Shown: one piece after another, positions 13,988 to 17,351 of the stretch
How the letters are laid out: every line of letters starts with the position of its first letter
Numbering within the stretch: the stretch's first letter is position 1
From: Pseudomonadota bacterium
GTDB taxonomy: Bacteria; Pseudomonadota; Alphaproteobacteria; Caulobacterales; Caulobacteraceae
NCBI GenBank assembly: GCA_023424215.1
Contig: JAFAEC010000079.1
Coordinates: forward strand, 1-17,351
Direction: 5' to 3'
Length of the DNA: 17,351 nucleotides
Notes under the pieces: model-generated
Databases searched by the model: none
The model's input: the letters and a program-made list of their open reading frames with translations, nothing else
Told to the model about the DNA's origin: nothing
Made by a program: the position numbers and the translations under genes

Positions 13988-15061
13988 TCAGTCCTCGAAG
14001 CCCGGAACAGTCAGGCTCCGCGGCGAGAACAGGGCGCAGACCTTGAACAGGGCGCCCATCTGCGCCTCGTCGACCAGTCTCTCCAGCTGCCGGTCGATGG
14101 TGGCCGCCGCGTCCGGCCGGCCGGCCTTGAGCGCCGCCGCCCGGTGCTCGATGCCCAGCCGGCGCAGGAACTCGCCCTGGTCCTGGCAGCCGGTGACGTC
14201 GGCGCCCGCATGAACGGCGGCCTCCAGCACGGTCGGAAAGTCGGCCCACTGGGTCAGGTCGGCCTCGCCCGGCGCCTCGAGGGGATCCACCTTCCGGTGC
14301 CGCCTGAGCGCCTGCAGGGTGTCGCCGGCCCCGGGCTTCGCACGGCCGTAGTCGATCAGCAGGGCCGCCCCGCCGGCGGACTTGACGAGGGCGCCGAGGT
14401 CGCGCCCGAAGGCGGCCTGCTGCTCCGAGATTTCTATGGTCTGGCCCGGTTCGACGTCGAACGCCGGCCTGCGGAACCCGCCCGTGATCTTCACCAGGCC
14501 GAAGGTCAGGCCGCCGTCGTCGTCGACGCCGATCCGCCGTTCGGCCCAGCCCTCCTCCGTTCGCACGAACTGGCGCGCCGGAAGGCAGTCCAGCACCTCG
14601 TTGGCGATCAGGATCACCGGCGCGTCGGTCTCGATCCGGTCGAGAGCGGACACCCAGCGCGGGTGGGCGTCGCTGTCGGCCAGCATCCGGGCCTGCGCCG
14701 CGCGCAGGGGCGGCGAGGGCTCGATCAGCACCAGATCCACCGCATGAAGGAAGTCGGGGTCCAGCCGGGCGGCGCGCAGGGCGTCGGCCATCAGGGTCCC
14801 GTCGCCCGGTCCGACCTCCACCAGCCTCACCCGTTCCGGCGCGCCCAGCCGCCGCCACAGCTCGACAGCCCACAGTCCGATCAGCTCGCCGAACATCTGG
14901 CTGACCATCGGCGCGGTGATGAAGTCGCCGGTCGCGCCGATCGCCGGCCGCGTCGCGTAGTAGCCGTCCTGCGGGTCGTGCAGGCAGCGGACGACATAGT
15001 CGGCGACCGTCATCGGGCCGGTGAGGGCGATCTCGCGGGCGAGGCGGTCCTTCAGGCTCAC
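13988..15061 (-). CDS. SAM-dependent methyltransferase, MidA/NDUFAF7 family
   Basis: This 357-residue protein belongs to the DUF185/SAM_MT family whose mitochondrial member NDUFAF7 methylates an arginine of a respiratory complex I subunit. The bacterial substrate is not established. The SAM-binding motif VEVGPGDGTL is at 81-90. The family block GDFITAPMVSQMFGEL (45-60) lies before it, and IANEVLDCLPARQFV follows. The start is GTG at 15061, three nucleotides after the lgt stop on the same strand, so the two are probably co-transcribed. The ribosome binding site is weak, which supports translational coupling. Length and domain order are normal. Confidence 0.88.
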   Translation of the reverse strand: MSLKDRLAREIALTGPMTVADYVVRCLHDPQDGYYATRPAIGATGDFITAPMVSQMFGELIGLWAVELWRRLGAPERVRLVEVGPGDGTLMADALRAARLDPDFLHAVDLVLIEPSPPLRAAQARMLADSDAHPRWVSALDRIETDAPVILIANEVLDCLPARQFVRTEEGWAERRIGVDDDGGLTFGLVKITGGFRRPAFDVEPGQTIEISEQQAAFGRDLGALVKSAGGAALLIDYGRAKPGAGDTLQALRRHRKVDPLEAPGEADLTQWADFPTVLEAAVHAGADVTGCQDQGEFLRRLGIEHRAAALKAGRPDAAATIDRQLERLVDEAQMGALFKVCALFSPRSLTVPGFED

Positions 15062-15064
15062 GGC

Positions 15065-15973
15065 TCAGCCGGCACTGCGCACCGGCGGGCGGCTCCACGC
15101 CCGCCAGACCAGCCAGGCGCCGATCAGCATCATGGGGATCGACAGGATCATGCCCATGGTCAGGCCCAGCGGCAGGTTCTCCAGTCCGGCGTCCGGCTGC
15201 CGCACGTTCTCCAGCGAGGCGCGGATGAGGCCGTAGCCGAACAGGAACAGGCCGGCGACGTAGCCGGGCTTGGCCAGCAGCTTCGCCTTGTGCACCGCGA
15301 GCCAGAGCACGCCGAACAGCACGATTCCCTCCAGCCCGGCTTCATAGAGCTGGCTCGGGTGCCTCGTGATGTCGCCCGGCCCGACGACCGAGCCGTTGTC
15401 GGCCACGAACTGGCAAGTCTGGCCGTAGATCTCGCGGGCGCGCTGACTGCAGAAGTTGACCCCCCAGGGCAGGGACGTCTCGCGACCCCACAGCTCGCCG
15501 TTGATGAAGTTGGCCAGGCGCCCGAAGCCGAGCCCGATCGGCACGACCGGCGCCACCAGGTCGCCGAGGCTGAGCAGGTTCACCCGGTTGCGGTTGGCGA
15601 ACCAGATGATGGCCAGCGATACGCCGATCAGGCCGCCGTGGAACGACATGCCGCCGTCCCACAGGCGGAACAGGGCGAAACGCTCGCCCCAGCTGTCGCC
15701 CGTGAAAAGCTGGCCGTAGAGCCCCGGCTGGTAGAACAGGCCGTAGCCCAGGCGGCCGCCGAGGATGATGCCGAGGGTGATCCACAGCACCAGGTCGTCC
15801 AGCTGGCGGGTGGTGGCCGGCGGCGCTCCCGGCGCCCACAGGGTCTCCGTCTTGGCCAGGCGGGCGGCGTACCACCAGCCCAGCACGATCCCCGCCACAT
15901 AGGCGAGGGCGTACCAGCGGATGTCGAGAGGTCCGATGCTGAACAGGACCGGATCGAACTCGGGGAATTGCAC
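15065..15973 (-). CDS. lgt: Prolipoprotein diacylglyceryl transferase Lgt
   Basis: Lgt is the inner-membrane enzyme that transfers diacylglycerol from phosphatidylglycerol to the lipobox cysteine of prolipoproteins, the first step of lipoprotein maturation. The 302-residue protein has several hydrophobic membrane segments. It carries LGGRLGYGLFY (71-81), GGMSFHGGLIG (107-117) with the essential His112, the Lgt signature GRLANFINGELWGR (151-164), and HPSQLYE (205-211). The start is GTG with GGAG five bases upstream (15979-15982 on the plus strand). It is the first gene of a minus-strand set with the methyltransferase and possibly pgeF. Confidence 0.96.
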   Translation of the reverse strand: MQFPEFDPVLFSIGPLDIRWYALAYVAGIVLGWWYAARLAKTETLWAPGAPPATTRQLDDLVLWITLGIILGGRLGYGLFYQPGLYGQLFTGDSWGERFALFRLWDGGMSFHGGLIGVSLAIIWFANRNRVNLLSLGDLVAPVVPIGLGFGRLANFINGELWGRETSLPWGVNFCSQRAREIYGQTCQFVADNGSVVGPGDITRHPSQLYEAGLEGIVLFGVLWLAVHKAKLLAKPGYVAGLFLFGYGLIRASLENVRQPDAGLENLPLGLTMGMILSIPMMLIGAWLVWRAWSRPPVRSAG

Positions 15974-16146
15974 GGGCGCTCCTGCGGGTGCGGCTGTTGG
16001 AGGGCTGGTTTAGCAAGCGTCGCCGGATCAGTCGCTGAAAAATCCGTAGCCTTTCAGGCGTGGCCGGGGCATGGACGGCAAGGTTTCGTTCACCATATCC
16101 GGCAACCATCGTTAACACGGCCGTCGCGCCCCGAGTCGGAGTTCCC

Positions 16147-16422
16147 ATGCAGACGCGAAATCCCATTCTCGACGAGTTCGCCAAACTGACCACGGGCGCC
16201 ATGGGACTGGCCCAGGCGGCCGGCGAGGAGGCGAAGACGGCGTTTCGCGCCCAGGCCGACCGTTTCGCCGCCGAGATGGATCTGGTGCGTCGCGACGAAC
16301 TGGACGCGCTGAAGGCCGAAGTCGCCGCGTTGCGCGCCGAAATCGCGACGCTGAAGGCCGCCAGGACGCCCCGCAAGGGAACGTCCACAGGGGCCGTTCC
16401 CCCGCAGGACGCAGCCGGTTGA
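16147..16422 (+). CDS. ubiK: Ubiquinone biosynthesis accessory factor UbiK (BMFP family)
   Basis: This is a 91-residue protein of the YqiC/BMFP family. In E. coli, UbiK helps the aerobic ubiquinone biosynthesis complex and can bind lipids and trimerise. The N-terminal amphipathic half (about 1-40, NPILDEFAKLTTGAMGLAQA) leads into a C-terminal coiled coil (about 41-72, with RRDELDALKAEVAALRAEI). A short Pro/Gly tail follows. The ATG has GGAG at 16138-16141, five bases upstream. It is divergent from lgt across a 173-nt region. Size and heptad pattern fit the family well. Confidence 0.85.
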   Translation: MQTRNPILDEFAKLTTGAMGLAQAAGEEAKTAFRAQADRFAAEMDLVRRDELDALKAEVAALRAEIATLKAARTPRKGTSTGAVPPQDAAG

Positions 16423-16457
16423 GCCGAATCTGCGAACCCGCCTACCGTTTCGGGAGA

Positions 16458-16474
16458 GGGCGCGAGTCGCGCCC
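16458..16474. promoter_or_regulatory. Palindrome abutting the ybjN ribosome binding site
   Basis: An 8-bp inverted repeat around a single G (GGGCGCGA-G-TCGCGCCC) ends directly before the GGAG at 16475-16478. A GANTC site (16464-16468) occupies the centre. It could be an RNA hairpin affecting initiation or ubiK transcript ends. Confidence 0.4.
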
Positions 16475-16486
16475 GGAGACGACTTG

Positions 16487-16990
16487 ATGGACGCCGCCCG
16501 GCCCGAGGAAATCGACACGCCGCACGACCCGCTCGACGTGGTCGAGCATGTGCTCGTCGCCGAGAACCTGCCCTTCGACCGCACCGACGACGGCGATCTG
16601 GCCTTCTCGCTGGCGGGCGACTGGAAGGACTACGAGCTGTGGTTCGCGTGGCGTCCCGAGGGCGACTGCCTGCAGCTGTGCTGCGCCCTGGACCTTCAGG
16701 CCACCAAGGCCAAGCGCGCGGCGGCCTACGAACTGGTCGGCATGATCAACCAGCGCACCTGGATGGGCCATTTCGAGGTCTGGGCCGAGGACGGCGAGAT
16801 CGTCTTCCGCCATTCGCTGGCCCTGCCCATGGGCGAGCGGCCGACCCTGGCCCAGGCGGCCTCCATGATCGACGCCGCGGTCGAGGCGGCGGACCGCTAC
16901 TATCCCGCCTTCGACTTCATGATCCGGGGTTCGAAGAAGCCGCAGGAGGCGATCGACGCCTGCCTGTTCGAGACCGTCGGATCGGCCTGA
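16487..16990 (+). CDS. YbjN-domain protein
   Basis: This 167-residue acidic cytoplasmic protein resembles the YbjN family. It has a hydrophobic strand-helix pattern (DVVEHVLVAENLPF, then YELWFAWRPEGDCLQLCCALDL), a central YELVGMINQRTWMGHFEVW block typical of the family, and a C-terminal ASMIDAAVEAADRYYPAF helix. YbjN proteins share a type III secretion chaperone-like fold; in E. coli YbjN influences motility and stress phenotypes, but no molecular activity is fixed. The ATG has GGAG at 16475-16478, eight bases upstream; a TTG just before it is less likely. proC follows after 4 nt, an arrangement suggesting one transcript. Confidence 0.8.
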   Translation: MDAARPEEIDTPHDPLDVVEHVLVAENLPFDRTDDGDLAFSLAGDWKDYELWFAWRPEGDCLQLCCALDLQATKAKRAAAYELVGMINQRTWMGHFEVWAEDGEIVFRHSLALPMGERPTLAQAASMIDAAVEAADRYYPAFDFMIRGSKKPQEAIDACLFETVGSA

Positions 16991-16994
16991 GGCC

Positions 16995-17351
16995 ATGCCC
17001 GGATCCCGCGAGCGCCCGACCGTCGCCCTCGTGGGGTGCGGCCGCCTCGGCTCGGCGCTGGTGGAAGGCTGGCTCTCCAGCGGCGCGGTCGACCCGCGCG
17101 ACCTCATCATCCTGACCCCGTCGTCCAAGCCCGCGGCCGAGGTGGCCCGGGCCCGCGGCGCCCGGGTCAATCCGGATCCGGCGGCGCTGCGCGAGGCCGG
17201 GGTGGTGGTGCTCGCCGTCAAACCCGCCCGCTGGGAAGCCGCGCTGGAGCCCCTGGTCGGGCGCCTGGGCCCCGACGCGCTGCTCGTGTCGGTGATGGCG
17301 GGGGTTCCCGCCGCCCGGCTCGGCGCGGTGGCCGGCCGCCCTACCGTGCGC
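16995..17351 (+). CDS. proC: Pyrroline-5-carboxylate reductase ProC (5' part)
   Basis: The first 119 codons of ProC, which reduces pyrroline-5-carboxylate to proline with NAD(P)H, are present; the rest lies beyond the window. The N-terminal Rossmann motif ALVGCGRLGSAL is at 11-22. The VVVLAVKPARWEAALEPL block and the LLVSVMAGVPAARL segment follow in the order expected for the family. The ATG is 4 nt after the ybjN-like stop. GAGG sits very close to it (16989-16992), so re-initiation after the upstream gene is likely. The reading frame stays open to the last base. Confidence 0.9.
   Translation, partial: MPGSRERPTVALVGCGRLGSALVEGWLSSGAVDPRDLIILTPSSKPAAEVARARGARVNPDPAALREAGVVVLAVKPARWEAALEPLVGRLGPDALLVSVMAGVPAARLGAVAGRPTVR

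Noticed and set aside
16112..16116. TTAAC upstream of ubiK as a CtrA box
   Set aside because: Only a half-site; the partner position reads GGCA instead of TTAA.
14144..16189. A 681-residue plus-strand open frame over lgt and the methyltransferase
   Set aside because: Low-complexity Gln/Ala/Asp/His product spanning two well-recognised minus-strand genes; a shadow frame.

Overview
The window is GC-rich alphaproteobacterial chromosome. The gene order is the 3' half of a division and cell-wall (dcw) cluster: murC, murB, ddl, ftsQ, ftsA, ftsZ, lpxC. The promoter elements look Caulobacter-like (TTGACG/GCTA type), there are CtrA-like boxes and paired GANTC (CcrM) sites near division genes, and there is a large TonB-dependent receptor (TBDR). 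Together these point to Caulobacteraceae (Brevundimonas, Caulobacter or Phenylobacterium; my guess is Brevundimonas). I inferred this from sequence character alone.

Layout. Positions 1-276 hold a near-perfect giant inverted repeat (116-bp arms) just upstream of murC. Positions 293-5118 carry murC, an unrecognised 151-codon gene wedged between murC and murB, then murB, ddl and ftsQ; ftsA follows at 5123-6445. Gene ends mostly overlap or nearly touch, as in an operon, apart from an intergenic repeat element between murB and ddl. Positions 6446-10064 form a self-contained cassette: promoter, 1110-residue TBDR, strong terminator. It splits ftsA from ftsZ. Then come the ftsZ control region (10065-10263), ftsZ, a second copy of the repeat element that includes an intrinsic terminator, and lpxC.

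Positions 13032-15973 carry a minus-strand set: lgt (lipoprotein lipidation), a MidA/NDUFAF7-type methyltransferase and pgeF (peptidoglycan editing). Divergent from lgt run ubiK, a ybjN-like gene and the start of proC, which is cut by the window end.

How the genes fit together: MurC, MurB and Ddl make the cytoplasmic peptidoglycan precursors. FtsQ, FtsA and FtsZ build the divisome. LpxC commits to lipid A synthesis, Lgt matures lipoproteins and PgeF polices the residue added by MurC. The window is therefore largely envelope growth and division.

The most interesting non-coding signals are: (a) two copies of an intergenic element made of 7-bp tandem repeats (core CCTAGAA) in inverted arrangement around a GC hairpin, each starting directly after a stop codon; (b) the 276-bp palindrome; (c) a CtrA-like box embedded in the ddl coding sequence, inside a stretch of atypical codons upstream of ftsQA; (d) the receptor cassette between ftsA and ftsZ. 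No tRNA, rRNA, CRISPR array, transposase or origin was seen.
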